Positions 9,929-17,644 of a DNA stretch of 59,881 nucleotides are shown here, piece after piece (position 1 is the stretch's first letter; every line of letters begins with the position of its first letter). The notes under the pieces were generated by a model. It was not told the DNA's origin, did not search any database, and saw only the letters and a list, made by a program, of their open reading frames with translations. Location of the stretch: NCBI GenBank assembly GCA_023431405.1, contig JAEYVZ010000015.1:1-59881 (forward strand), given 5' to 3'. The position numbers and the translations under genes were made by a program. The stretch comes from Actinomycetes bacterium (GTDB lineage Bacteria > Actinomycetota > Actinomycetes > Actinomycetales > Microbacteriaceae).

Positions 9929-10925
9929 TGAGATCCCCGGCACCGGCGCGGCAGAGCCCGCCCCCGTGACCGGCAGCATCCGTCGGCCGAAGACGACCGG
10001 ACTGGCCAAGGGAGACGCCGTCCCGGGCGTCGCCAAGGTCGACCCGATCATGGTGATCGACGGTGTCACGCGGCAGTTCGGCGGTCTCACCGCCGTCGAC
10101 GTCGCTCACCTCGAGATCCCCCGCAACGCCATCACGGCCCTCATCGGACCCAACGGAGCGGGCAAGACGACCCTGTTCAACCTGCTCTGCGGGTTCGACA
10201 AGCCGAACTCGGGGTCGTGGTCGTACGACGGCAAGAGCCTCGCCGGCATCCCCGCCTTCAAGGTCGCCCGCATGGGCCAGGTGCGCACCTTCCAGCTGAC
10301 GAAGGCACTGTCGCTGCTCACGGTGCTCGAGAACATGAAGCTCGGCGCTCCCCGCCAGCGGGGCGAGAAGTTCTGGCAGGCCTTCGTGCCGCGTTTCTGG
10401 CGCGGCCAGGAGGAGGCGAACGAGGAGAAGGCGCGCGGGCTGCTGAAGCGCTTCAAGCTGGATGCCAAGGAGCAGGACTTCGCGGCATCCCTCTCGGGCG
10501 GCCAGCGGAAGCTCCTCGAGATGGCGCGTGCGCTCATGAGCGACCCGCAGCTGGTCATGCTCGACGAGCCGATGGCCGGTGTCAACCCCGCCCTCACGCA
10601 GTCGCTGCTCGACCACATCCTCGACCTGAAGGATCTGGGTGTGACGGTGCTGTTCGTCGAGCACGACATGCACATGGTGCGCCACATCGCCGACTGGGTC
10701 GTCGTCATGGCGGAGGGCAAAGTCGTCGCGGAGGGCCCACCCGACACCGTGATGCAGGACCAGGCCGTCATCGACGCCTATCTCGGCAGCCACCAGGACG
10801 TCGACCTCGGCGTCGTCACCGGCCGCGTCTCGGGCACCCTGGACGAATCGGCGCGCGAGCTGCTGGAGGAGATCAAGGAAGAGGAAGCCGCCTCGATCGC
10901 CGACGCGGAGGAGGAGAAGAAGTGA
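9918..10925 (+). CDS. livG: Branched-chain amino acid ABC transporter ATPase (LivG type)
   Basis: Cytosolic ATPase subunit, 335 residues. The Walker A is GPNGAGKTT, the signature LSGGQRKLLEMARAL, the Walker B VMLDEPMAGVNP, and the switch region VLFVEHDMHMV. The TTG at 9918 is preceded by GAGGGAG seven bases upstream and overlaps the end of livM by 11 nt. The protein is longer than the usual 255 residues: about 40 extra residues precede the domain and an acidic Glu-rich tail ends it. The tail sequence immediately feeds the livF start. Confidence 0.94.
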   Translation: MSSDEIPGTGAAEPAPVTGSIRRPKTTGLAKGDAVPGVAKVDPIMVIDGVTRQFGGLTAVDVAHLEIPRNAITALIGPNGAGKTTLFNLLCGFDKPNSGSWSYDGKSLAGIPAFKVARMGQVRTFQLTKALSLLTVLENMKLGAPRQRGEKFWQAFVPRFWRGQEEANEEKARGLLKRFKLDAKEQDFAASLSGGQRKLLEMARALMSDPQLVMLDEPMAGVNPALTQSLLDHILDLKDLGVTVLFVEHDMHMVRHIADWVVVMAEGKVVAEGPPDTVMQDQAVIDAYLGSHQDVDLGVVTGRVSGTLDESARELLEEIKEEEAASIADAEEEKK

Positions 10926-11731
10926 CAGATCCCTCGACGGGCGCCTCGGCCGTGCCGGGCGCGTCCTCGCACCCCGCGGGTGACACCGCCGTCGCCGACG
11001 GCGAGATCGTCGTGCAGGTCACCGACCTGCTCGCCGGCTACCTCCCGGGCATCAACATCATCAACAACGCGAACCTCCTCGCCCGGAAGGGCGAGCTGAT
11101 CGGCATCATCGGCCCCAACGGCGCCGGGAAGTCGACACTGCTGAAGTCGATCTTCGGCCTCGTGAAGGTGCGCGGAGGAGACATCACGGTCAACGGCGAG
11201 TCGATCGTCGGCCTCAAGGCCGACAAGCTCGTGCAGCGGGGTGTCGCGTTCGTGCCGCAGACGAACAACGTCTTCCCGTCGCTGTCGATCGAGGAGAACC
11301 TGCAGATGGGGCTCTACCAGAACCCCAAGATCTACAGCGAGCGGCTCGAGTTCGTCACCGGCATCTTCGCGGAGCTCGGAAAGCGACTGAAGCAGCGCGC
11401 CGGCTCCCTCTCGGGCGGCGAGCGTCAGATGGTGGCGATGAGCCGCGCGCTGATGATGGACCCGTCGGTGCTGCTGCTCGATGAACCGTCGGCCGGACTG
11501 TCGCCGGTGCGTCAGGACGATGCGTTCCTGCGCGTCTCCGACATCAACAAGGCGGGCGTGACGACCATCATGGTCGAGCAGAACGCGCGCCGGTGCCTGC
11601 AGATCTGCGACCGCGGCTACGTGCTCGATCAGGGTCGTGATGCCTACCACGGCACCGGCCGCGAGCTGCTCAACGATCCTCAGGTCATCGGCCTCTACCT
11701 TGGAACGCTCGGCGCGGAGGACGACCACTGA
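10922..11731 (+). CDS. livF: Branched-chain amino acid ABC transporter ATPase (LivF type)
   Basis: Second ATPase of the importer, 269 residues. Walker A GPNGAGKST, signature LSGGERQMVAMSRALM, Walker B VLLLDEPSAGLSP, and VEQNARRCLQICDRGYVLDQG, the form typical of LivF. The GTG at 10922 overlaps the livG stop (GTGA), with the purine-rich end of livG acting as ribosome binding site. About 30 low-complexity residues precede the ABC domain. It is the last gene of the liv operon and a strong hairpin follows 24 bp later. Confidence 0.94.
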   Translation: MTDPSTGASAVPGASSHPAGDTAVADGEIVVQVTDLLAGYLPGINIINNANLLARKGELIGIIGPNGAGKSTLLKSIFGLVKVRGGDITVNGESIVGLKADKLVQRGVAFVPQTNNVFPSLSIEENLQMGLYQNPKIYSERLEFVTGIFAELGKRLKQRAGSLSGGERQMVAMSRALMMDPSVLLLDEPSAGLSPVRQDDAFLRVSDINKAGVTTIMVEQNARRCLQICDRGYVLDQGRDAYHGTGRELLNDPQVIGLYLGTLGAEDDH

Positions 11732-11755
11732 TCACCTGACACCGCACGAACGATG

Positions 11756-11786
11756 TCCGCCACGATCCTCTGAGGGTCGTGGCGGA
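11756..11786 (+). terminator. Terminator of the livHMGF operon
   Basis: Arms 11756-11770 and 11772-11786 are complementary over 15 positions with a single G-T wobble; the innermost bases open to form the loop. It lies 24 bp after the livF stop. No T-tract, as is usual for high-GC actinobacteria. Confidence 0.75.
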
Positions 11787-11826
11787 CTCGTGTGCACCCC
11801 CTCCGCCTTCGTGGCCCCTGTGTCCC

Positions 11827-11898
11827 TGCGCCCCTATATATGAGCCGCGGCCGATACAAGAGGCGCGAACAGTCGAAGAGCTGCGCCCTGTATAAGAG
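11827..11898. repeat. Four-unit degenerate 18-nt tandem repeat
   Basis: Four consecutive 18-nt units (11827-11844, 11845-11862, 11863-11880, 11881-11898), each ending in a TATA-like block followed by GAG (ATATATGAG, ATACAAGAG, GTCGAAGAG, GTATAAGAG) after a GC-rich half. The period is exact though the units vary. It lies in the convergent gap between livF and livK and is unusually AT-rich for this genome. Function unknown. Confidence 0.6.
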
Positions 11899-11955
11899 GT
11901 GCGACAGCGCCGACGCCGGCGACGCTCCGGGGGCGAGTGGACGGCGCACGACGAA

Positions 11956-11983
11956 GGGCCCCGCAGCCGACGCTGCGGGGCCC
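11956..11983 (-). terminator. Terminator of livK
   Basis: A perfect 12-bp GC stem (11956-11967 with 11972-11983) around a CGAC loop, 16 bp downstream of the livK stop. Being symmetrical it may act on both strands of this convergent gap. Confidence 0.8.
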
Positions 11984-11998
11984 TCCTGCCGTCAGAGA

Positions 11999-13270
11999 TC
12001 AGCGAGTGTCGATGCGCTCGTGCGTGTTGTCGGCCTTGTACTGGAAGATGCCGATCGAGGCCTCGGTCGGGTCGCCGTTCTCGTCGAACGTGATCGGACC
12101 GGAGACGCCGTCGTAATCGGCCACGCCACCCTCGAGGATGATGTCGGCGCACTCGGCGAACGAGGTGCACTTCGTGCCCTCGCCGGAGCCGCCCGACACT
12201 TCCTGGAGCTTGGTGGCGATGTCGGCCGCATCGGTCGAGCCCGACGCGAGCGAGGCGAGAGCGAGCAGGATGACGGCGTCGTACGACTCAGCGGCGTACG
12301 AGTAGTCGTCGAGCGCGGAGTTGCCCGCCGCCGTCCAGGCGTCGTTCAGGGCGCCCTGGAAGTCGGACTCGAGCACCGGCCCGGGCGTCGTGCCCTTGGC
12401 ACCCTCGAGCGAGACCGACACATCGTCGCCCCACTGCTTCAGGTTGCCGTCGACCAGGTAGAAGTCCTCCGTGGAGACACCGGCGTTGGCCAGCAGCGGC
12501 GCGATGGTCGCGAACTGGTCGAAGGTGATGAGCACCACCGCGTCGGGGTTCGCCGCGGCGATCGTGGAGACCTGAGCGTCGAACGAGCTGTCGCCGTCGT
12601 TGTACGACGCCTCGGCCACGACGCTTCCGCCGGTCGATTCGAAGACTTCCTTGATGACACCGAACAGGCCGGTGCCGTAGGCGTCGTTCTGGTAGATGAT
12701 GCCGATGTTCTTGTGGCCGTCCTCAGCGATGAGGTTGCCCAGCACCTCGCCCTGGAGCAGGTCGCTCGGTGCCGTGCGCCAGTAGAGGTTGTCGTCCTCC
12801 CACGTGGTGAAGTCGGGCGACGTGTTGGCCGGCGAGAAGGTGATGATGCCCGCGTCGACGTTCGAGTCGAGGAAGAGCTTCGTGACACCGGATGCCGCGG
12901 CGCCGATCATCGCCGAGACCCCGGCGTTCTGGAGCTTCGGAACGGTGGTCTCGAACGCCTTGTTGTCCGCGTCGCCGGAGTCACCGGGGGTGAACTCGAT
13001 CTGCAGGTTCTTCGCGGCGTCGTTCACCTCGTTGACAGCGAGGAGAACACCGGCTTCCTCAGGCGGGCCGAGGAACGCGAGGCTGCCCGACTGGGGCAGC
13101 ACGCTGCCGATCTTGAGCGTGAGGTCCTCCGCGACGGGAGGCGCACTGCTCTCGGTGGGTTCCGTCGGGGTTCCGCCGCCGGCACAGCCGGCCAGCAGAA
13201 GCGCGCTGACACTGGCGACGGCGATGGCGCCGAAGACCTTGCCCGCACGCGAACGTGTGAAGACGGTCAT
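11999..13270 (-). CDS. livK: Branched-chain amino acid ABC substrate-binding lipoprotein
   Basis: Extracytoplasmic receptor for the liv importer, 423 residues, periplasmic-binding-protein type 1 (Peripla_BP_6) fold. It has a lipoprotein signal with lipobox LLAGC (Cys29), then a Gly/Pro/Glu/Ser linker and KIGSVLPQSGSLAFLGPPE, typical of this family. ATG at 13270 is chosen for AAGGAG a few bases upstream; an earlier in-frame start would put 14 residues ahead of the signal peptide. The gene is convergent with livHMGF, so receptor and transporter have separate promoters. Confidence 0.92.
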   Translation of the reverse strand: MTVFTRSRAGKVFGAIAVASVSALLLAGCAGGGTPTEPTESSAPPVAEDLTLKIGSVLPQSGSLAFLGPPEEAGVLLAVNEVNDAAKNLQIEFTPGDSGDADNKAFETTVPKLQNAGVSAMIGAAASGVTKLFLDSNVDAGIITFSPANTSPDFTTWEDDNLYWRTAPSDLLQGEVLGNLIAEDGHKNIGIIYQNDAYGTGLFGVIKEVFESTGGSVVAEASYNDGDSSFDAQVSTIAAANPDAVVLITFDQFATIAPLLANAGVSTEDFYLVDGNLKQWGDDVSVSLEGAKGTTPGPVLESDFQGALNDAWTAAGNSALDDYSYAAESYDAVILLALASLASGSTDAADIATKLQEVSGGSGEGTKCTSFAECADIILEGGVADYDGVSGPITFDENGDPTEASIGIFQYKADNTHERIDTR

Positions 13271-13321
13271 GTTGCTCCTTGTTATCGGATGAGAAGCGAC
13301 CTCGGGTGCCACTTCGATTGG

Positions 13322-13327
13322 CTATAA
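13322..13327 (-). promoter_or_regulatory. Possible livK -10 box
   Basis: TTATAG on the minus strand, about 50 nt before the livK ATG, with a TTGCCG 19 nt further upstream as a loosely spaced -35. The surroundings also hold several GTTA/TAAC half-sites (13360-13395). Confidence 0.35.
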
Positions 13328-13416
13328 CCTAATCGCCGCGGAGCGTCGGCAATGTTGCGATCCGTTAACGCTGTGTAACGCGACCCAATCGTTATCTCCC
13401 CGTTCCGACCGGGGAT

Positions 13417-14337
13417 TTATCGCGTGGCACCGATCGCGGGGCGCCGGGCGTGTCGCAGCGAGTCGACGGAGAGCACAGCGAGGGCGAGCCAGACGAGCCC
13501 GAATCCGATCCAGCGCTCGAGCGGCATCGGCTCGCCGAGGATCCAGGCGCCGGTGATGAACTGCAGCACGGGCGCGGCGAACTGCAGGAGGCCGACGACG
13601 GTGAGCGGGGCCCTGCGGGCTCCCGCGGCGAAGAAGAGGAGCGGGGTCGCGGTGAAGATGCCCGCCAGCAGCAGGAGGGCCGTGTGTCCGAGACCGGCCT
13701 GACCCATCGTGATCCCGGTCGTGACCCCCACGACGACGAGCTGCACGATGGCCACCGGCATGAGCCACAGCGATTCGAGCGTGAGGCCGCTGATGGCATC
13801 CACGCTCGGGCCGATCTGCTTCTTGACGAGACCGTACGTTCCGAAGGTCGCCGCCAGCGTGAGGGCGATCCACGGCACGGAGCCGTAGCCGACGATGATG
13901 ACGATGACGGCGACCGCCGAGATGCCGATCGACACCCACTGCGCCACCCGCAGCCGCTCGCCCAGCACGAGCACGCCGAGGAGCACGGTGACGATCGGGT
14001 TGATGAAGTACCCGAGACTGCCCTCGATCACGTGGCCGGTCAGGGTGCCGATGAGGAAGACCTGCCAGTTGATGTAGATGAGCACGCCCGCCACGGCCGT
14101 CCACAGCACGAGGCGGCGGTTGCGCAGGATGGCCCACAGCTTCCGCCACGTACGCGTGACCGTCAGCAGCAGCGCGCAGAACGCGAGCGAGAGCACGATG
14201 CGCCAGGCGACGACCTCCCACGGGCCGGTCGGCGACAGCGTCAGGAAGTAGAGGGGGAGAAAGCCCCACAGCAGATAGGCGATGAACACGTACACCCCGC
14301 CGAGGGTCTGCTCTCGGGCGGGATCACGCGGTGTCAT
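13417..14337 (-). CDS. rarD: RarD/EamA-family transporter
   Basis: A 306-residue integral membrane protein with about ten helices and two EamA (DMT) halves, matching the RarD subgroup (opening GGVYVFIAYLLWGFLPLYF; central WQVFLIGTLTGHVIEGSLGYFINP split over two lines of the protein). RarD proteins are presumed metabolite exporters; the substrate is unknown. ATG at 14337 is chosen because TAGTCT sits 7 nt upstream. It stands alone downstream of groES, from which a strong terminator separates it. Confidence 0.85.
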   Translation of the reverse strand: MTPRDPAREQTLGGVYVFIAYLLWGFLPLYFLTLSPTGPWEVVAWRIVLSLAFCALLLTVTRTWRKLWAILRNRRLVLWTAVAGVLIYINWQVFLIGTLTGHVIEGSLGYFINPIVTVLLGVLVLGERLRVAQWVSIGISAVAVIVIIVGYGSVPWIALTLAATFGTYGLVKKQIGPSVDAISGLTLESLWLMPVAIVQLVVVGVTTGITMGQAGLGHTALLLLAGIFTATPLLFFAAGARRAPLTVVGLLQFAAPVLQFITGAWILGEPMPLERWIGFGLVWLALAVLSVDSLRHARRPAIGATR

Positions 14338-14344
14338 GAGTCCA

Positions 14345-14350
14345 AGACTA
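14345..14350 (-). promoter_or_regulatory. -10 box for rarD
   Basis: TAGTCT on the minus strand, 7 nt from the ATG, consistent with a leaderless mRNA. Confidence 0.5.
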
Positions 14351-14441
14351 GAACGGTCATGACCTCGCCGCTCCCGCCCGGACGTCGCGATCCTGCCGAC
14401 CCCCGTGGATGTCCTGCCAAGCATCCGGCTCCGCGCACGAA

Positions 14442-14475
14442 GAAGGGCCCGGATGCCATGGCATCCGGGCCCTTC
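14442..14475 (-). terminator. Terminator of groES
   Basis: A perfect 34-nt palindrome (17 bp per arm, centred at 14458/14459) that contains GGATGCC and GGCATCC. It starts 15 bp after the groES stop and isolates groES from rarD. Confidence 0.85.
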
Positions 14476-14490
14476 GTGCGTGCTGCGGCG

Positions 14491-14787
14491 TCAGCGGACG
14501 ACGACGGCGAGAACGTCGCGTGCCGACAGGACGAGGAACTCGTCTCCGCCGAACTTGACCTCGGTTCCGCCGTACTTGCTGTAGATGACGCGGTCGCCGA
14601 CGGCGACGTCGAGCGGGACGCGGTTGCCGTTGTCGTCGATGCGACCCGGACCCACCGCGACGACCTCGCCCTCCTGGGGCTTCTCCTTCGCGGTGTCGGG
14701 GATGACCAGTCCACTGGACGTGACCTGCTCAGCCTCGACCTGCTTGATGACGATGCGGTCCTCGAGCGGCTTGATGGAAACCGACAC
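14491..14787 (-). CDS. groES: Co-chaperonin GroES (Cpn10)
   Basis: Heptameric lid for GroEL, 98 residues, the normal length. PLEDRIVIKQVEAE, the mobile loop region TSSGLVIPDTAKEKPQEG and VGDRVIYSKYGGTEVK are characteristic. It is monocistronic: no groEL follows before the terminator, so groEL must lie elsewhere. Two CIRCE operators and a consensus-like promoter precede it, so HrcA repression with heat-shock release is expected. Confidence 0.97.
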   Translation of the reverse strand: MSVSIKPLEDRIVIKQVEAEQVTSSGLVIPDTAKEKPQEGEVVAVGPGRIDDNGNRVPLDVAVGDRVIYSKYGGTEVKFGGDEFLVLSARDVLAVVVR

Positions 14788-14831
14788 GGTCTACCTCTTT
14801 CTGCTTCAGGGGGTCTTTGACTCAAGACTCA

Positions 14832-14858
14832 TTAGCACCCGCACACTTCGAGTGCTAA
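14832..14858. promoter_or_regulatory. CIRCE element 1 (HrcA operator)
   Basis: TTAGCACCC-N9-GAGTGCTAA, one mismatch from the canonical CIRCE inverted repeat. It lies between the groES promoter and its start codon. Confidence 0.92.
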
Positions 14859-14862
14859 CGCC

Positions 14863-14891
14863 AGTCTAGGGCGCCGTTGGCACTCGTGCAA
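14863..14891 (-). promoter_or_regulatory. groES promoter
   Basis: On the minus strand, TTGCAC (14886-14891), 17-nt spacer, TAGACT (14863-14868). The -35 lies inside CIRCE 2, and transcription starts just before CIRCE 1. Confidence 0.8.
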
Positions 14892-14903
14892 CGCGAGTGC
14901 CAA
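14877..14903. promoter_or_regulatory. CIRCE element 2 (HrcA operator)
   Basis: TTGGCACTC-N9-GAGTGCCAA, a perfect inverted repeat differing from the CIRCE consensus by a G in each arm. It overlaps the groES -35 box. Confidence 0.82.
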
Positions 14904-14938
14904 CGGTTTCGGGCACCGGGCAGGAGGCCGCCGCGACA

Positions 14939-14944
14939 TAGGCT
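14939..14944 (+). promoter_or_regulatory. -10 box for the THUMP-like methyltransferase
   Basis: TAGGCT followed by six bases and then ATG at 14951. No ribosome binding site lies between, so the mRNA is probably leaderless. Confidence 0.55.
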
Positions 14945-14950
14945 GGCGTG

Positions 14951-16138
14951 ATGGACAACGCCGAGCTCGCCGCGCTCCTGACCCCCGACGCGCTGCGTCT
15001 GCTCGACACCCTCGGAGACATCGTCTCCACCGATGACGCCGCCTCCGCCGTCTCTCGGCTGCGACGCGACGGGCACTCCCCCGATCTTGTCGCGGCCGTC
15101 GTCGGACAGGCCCGCCTGCGCACGCGCGCCCGGGCCAAGTTCGGCGACTTCGGCTCACGCATGCTCTTCACCCGGGCAGGCCTGGAACAGGCCACGCGGC
15201 TGTCGGTCGCCGCCCTTCACGCCGGCAGGTTCCGCGCGGCGGGCCTGACCAGGGTCGCCGACCTCGGCTGCGGCATCGGCGGAGACGCGCTCGGACTCGC
15301 CGGCCTCGGGCTCGGCGTGCTCGCCGTGGACGCCGACGAGATCACCGCGGCGATCGCCTCCTTCAACCTCGCCCCCTTCTCCGACGAGGTGACGGTGCGC
15401 CATGGCCGCGCGGAGGAGATCGATCTCTCAGAGGTCGACGCCGTCTGGCTCGACCCCGCCCGGCGGACCGCAGGGCACGGCGACACCACCCGCACACGCG
15501 CGGAGGACTGGACCCCGTCGCTCACGTGGGCGTTCGACCTCGCGGCCCGGATGCCGACGGGCATCAAGCTCGGCCCCGGCTTCGACCGGTCCCAGATCCC
15601 CGCGGGAGTCGAGGCGCAGTGGATCAGCGTCGACGGCTCGACGATCGAACTGGTGCTGTGGTCGGGCGCGCTCGCGCGCACCGGCGTCACCCGCGCCGCC
15701 CTCGTCATCCAGGGCGGAGAGGCGCACGAGCTCACTGCCGGCGGCGACGCCGACGACGTCCCGACCCGCACGCTGGGCGCCTACGTGCACGAACCCGCCG
15801 GCGCCGTCATCCGCGCGCGGCTCATCGGCGACGTCGCCCGGAGCCTGGAGGCGGGGATGGTCGCCGACGGCATCGCCTATCTGACCTCCGACACCGCGCT
15901 CACCAGCCCCTTCGTGCAGACCTTCCGCATCCGCGAGACGCTCCCGGCCGACGTCAAGCAGCTCTCGCGTGCGCTGCGAGAACGGGAGATCGGCACGCTC
16001 GAGATCAAGAAACGCGGAGTCGACATCGACCCGGCGGCGCTGCGCACGAAGCTGAAGCTCCGAGGCCCCGAATCGGCCACGCTGATCGTCACCCGCATCG
16101 AGGGACGCCGGGTCGCGCTGCTGACCGACCGGGTCTGA
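14951..16138 (+). CDS. Class I SAM-dependent methyltransferase with THUMP-like domain
   Basis: A 395-residue protein with a central Rossmann methyltransferase (motif I VADLGCGIGGDALGLA near residue 103; acidic strand LAVDADE; motif IV-like VWLDPARRT) and a C-terminal region ending in LEIKKRGVDIDPAALRTKLK typical of actinobacterial THUMP-like proteins. These are thought to act on RNA, but the substrate is unknown. ATG at 14951 follows a leaderless-type promoter; a GTG one codon earlier is possible. It is divergent from groES. Confidence 0.85.
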   Translation: MDNAELAALLTPDALRLLDTLGDIVSTDDAASAVSRLRRDGHSPDLVAAVVGQARLRTRARAKFGDFGSRMLFTRAGLEQATRLSVAALHAGRFRAAGLTRVADLGCGIGGDALGLAGLGLGVLAVDADEITAAIASFNLAPFSDEVTVRHGRAEEIDLSEVDAVWLDPARRTAGHGDTTRTRAEDWTPSLTWAFDLAARMPTGIKLGPGFDRSQIPAGVEAQWISVDGSTIELVLWSGALARTGVTRAALVIQGGEAHELTAGGDADDVPTRTLGAYVHEPAGAVIRARLIGDVARSLEAGMVADGIAYLTSDTALTSPFVQTFRIRETLPADVKQLSRALREREIGTLEIKKRGVDIDPAALRTKLKLRGPESATLIVTRIEGRRVALLTDRV

Positions 16139-16140
16139 GA

Positions 16141-16162
16141 CTCGAGACGCTTCCGCGTCGAG
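16141..16162 (+). terminator. Imperfect hairpin after the methyltransferase gene
   Basis: CTCGA..CGC pairs with GCG..TCGAG around a TTCC loop, with a two-base bulge, 2 bp after the stop. A weak terminator candidate for this convergent gap. Confidence 0.35.
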
Positions 16163-16235
16163 CCGATCGGCCACGACGCGTCCCGTCCGCAGAGCCCGCG
16201 CCGTCAGCAGAGAGACCGTCCGCCGGGGCCGTCGG

Positions 16236-16586
16236 TCAGAAGAGGGGGCCCTGGGTCGACGCCCACCAGAGCCAGCCCGCACTGTAGACGAGCGACAGCA
16301 GCGCCAGGCAGAGCGCCCACACGGCGAGCGACCGGCTCTCCCACGGACGTCGGAGGGCGGCGATCGCCAGTCCGGCGGCCAGCATCCCGATGAGGAACCC
16401 CCACCCGACGAACAGTGCCACGACCAGACCCAGCACGGCGAAGGTCAATGCCCACGGCGCACTGCGCGGGAGGGGAGCGGCAGGCTCGGGCGCCCACCGC
16501 AGCTCCGACGTCGGCGCGAGCTCCGGGCCCTCGCTTCCCCCGGCGGTGTCCGGGGTCGTCTCGTCGTCGCCGCGCAGACTGCTCAT
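16236..16586 (-). CDS. Small membrane protein, function unknown
   Basis: A 116-residue protein with an acidic, Pro-rich N-terminal half and about three closely spaced hydrophobic helices in the second half (WALTFAVLGLVVALFVGWG; MLAAGLAIAAL; LAVWALCLALLSLVYSAGW). No family was recognised with confidence; DUF4190-like proteins look similar. The ATG at 16586 overlaps the tsaD stop (ATGA), so it is the last gene of the acpS-alr-tsa operon and is translationally coupled. Confidence 0.75.
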   Translation of the reverse strand: MSSLRGDDETTPDTAGGSEGPELAPTSELRWAPEPAAPLPRSAPWALTFAVLGLVVALFVGWGFLIGMLAAGLAIAALRRPWESRSLAVWALCLALLSLVYSAGWLWWASTQGPLF

Positions 16587-17644
16587 CCGCCCACCGCCAC
16601 CTGGATCTCCGTGACCGGCAGGGTCGAATCGGCGCCGAACGCGAGCGTCGAAGCCGGCCGTCCGCTGCGGATGAGCTCGGATGCCAGCGCGGCGATCATC
16701 GCCCCGTTGTCGGTGCACAGCGACAACGGGGGGATGCGCACGGCCACCCCCGCCGCCGATGCGCGTTCGAGCGCCACGTCCCGCAGCCGGCGGTTGGCGA
16801 TCACGCCGCCGCCGAGCAGCAGACGCGGCACGCCGTGGCGTTCGCAGGCGTCGAGTGCTTTCGTGACGAGCACATCGACGACCGCTTCGCGGAAGGATGC
16901 CGCCACATCGGGCACCGACACGCTCTGGCCGGCCGCCTCCGCCTGCTCCACCCAGCGGGCGACGGCCGTCTTCAGGCCGGAGAAGGAGAAGTCGTACCGG
17001 TGTTCGGCCATGTCGGACGCGCGCGACAGCCCCCGCGGGAAGCGGATCGCCCCCGGGTCGCCGGATGCGGCCGCCCTGTCGATCTCCGGACCACCCGGAT
17101 ACGGCAGCCCGAGGATGCGGGCGATCTTGTCGAACGCCTCGCCCGCAGCGTCATCCATGGTCTCGCCGAGAAGCTCCACGTCCGAGACCAGATCGCGCAC
17201 GAGGAGCAGCGACGTGTGGCCACCCGAGACCAGCAGCGCCACCGTCGGGTATTCGACCTCTTCGCCCGTGAGGATGTCGGCGGCGATGTGTCCGACGAGG
17301 TGGTTCACCGCGTACAGGGGGCGCCCGAGCGAGACGGCGAGCGCCTTGGCGGCGCCGATCCCGACCATGAGGGCACCGGCGAGCCCCGGGCCGCTCGTGA
17401 CGGCGACCGCGTCGATGTCGCGAAGGCCGACATTCGCCTCGGCGAGCGCCGCCTCGATCGCCGGCTGAAGCGCCTCGAGGTGGGCACGGGCGGCGACTTC
17501 CGGCACGACGCCGCCGTAGCGGGCGTGCTCGGCCATGGAGCTCGCGATCGTGTTCGACAGCAACGTGCGACCGCGCACGATGCCGATGCCTGTCTCGTCG
17601 CAGCTCGTCTCGATCCCGAGCACGAGCGGTTCGTCACGATCCAT
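16583..17644 (-). CDS. tsaD: tRNA N6-threonylcarbamoyladenosine transferase TsaD
   Basis: Catalytic subunit of the t6A machinery: transfers threonylcarbamoyl to A37 of ANN-decoding tRNAs together with TsaB and TsaE. The 353-residue protein has the ASKHA fold with LGIETSCDETG, the metal site HLVGH (His-X3-His) and CTDNGAMIA with the third ligand Asp, plus LLVSGGHTSL. ATG at 17644 shares one base with the rimI stop (TGATG). An in-frame ATG three codons earlier also exists. Confidence 0.96.
   Translation of the reverse strand: MDRDEPLVLGIETSCDETGIGIVRGRTLLSNTIASSMAEHARYGGVVPEVAARAHLEALQPAIEAALAEANVGLRDIDAVAVTSGPGLAGALMVGIGAAKALAVSLGRPLYAVNHLVGHIAADILTGEEVEYPTVALLVSGGHTSLLLVRDLVSDVELLGETMDDAAGEAFDKIARILGLPYPGGPEIDRAAASGDPGAIRFPRGLSRASDMAEHRYDFSFSGLKTAVARWVEQAEAAGQSVSVPDVAASFREAVVDVLVTKALDACERHGVPRLLLGGGVIANRRLRDVALERASAAGVAVRIPPLSLCTDNGAMIAALASELIRSGRPASTLAFGADSTLPVTEIQVAVGG

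Noticed and set aside
11881..11905. Resemblance of a CTCTTATAC-containing stretch (minus strand) to the Tn5 mosaic end
   Set aside because: Only about ten bases match, there is no partner end, and the sequence is explained by the 18-nt repeat. Not evidence of a transposon or adapter.
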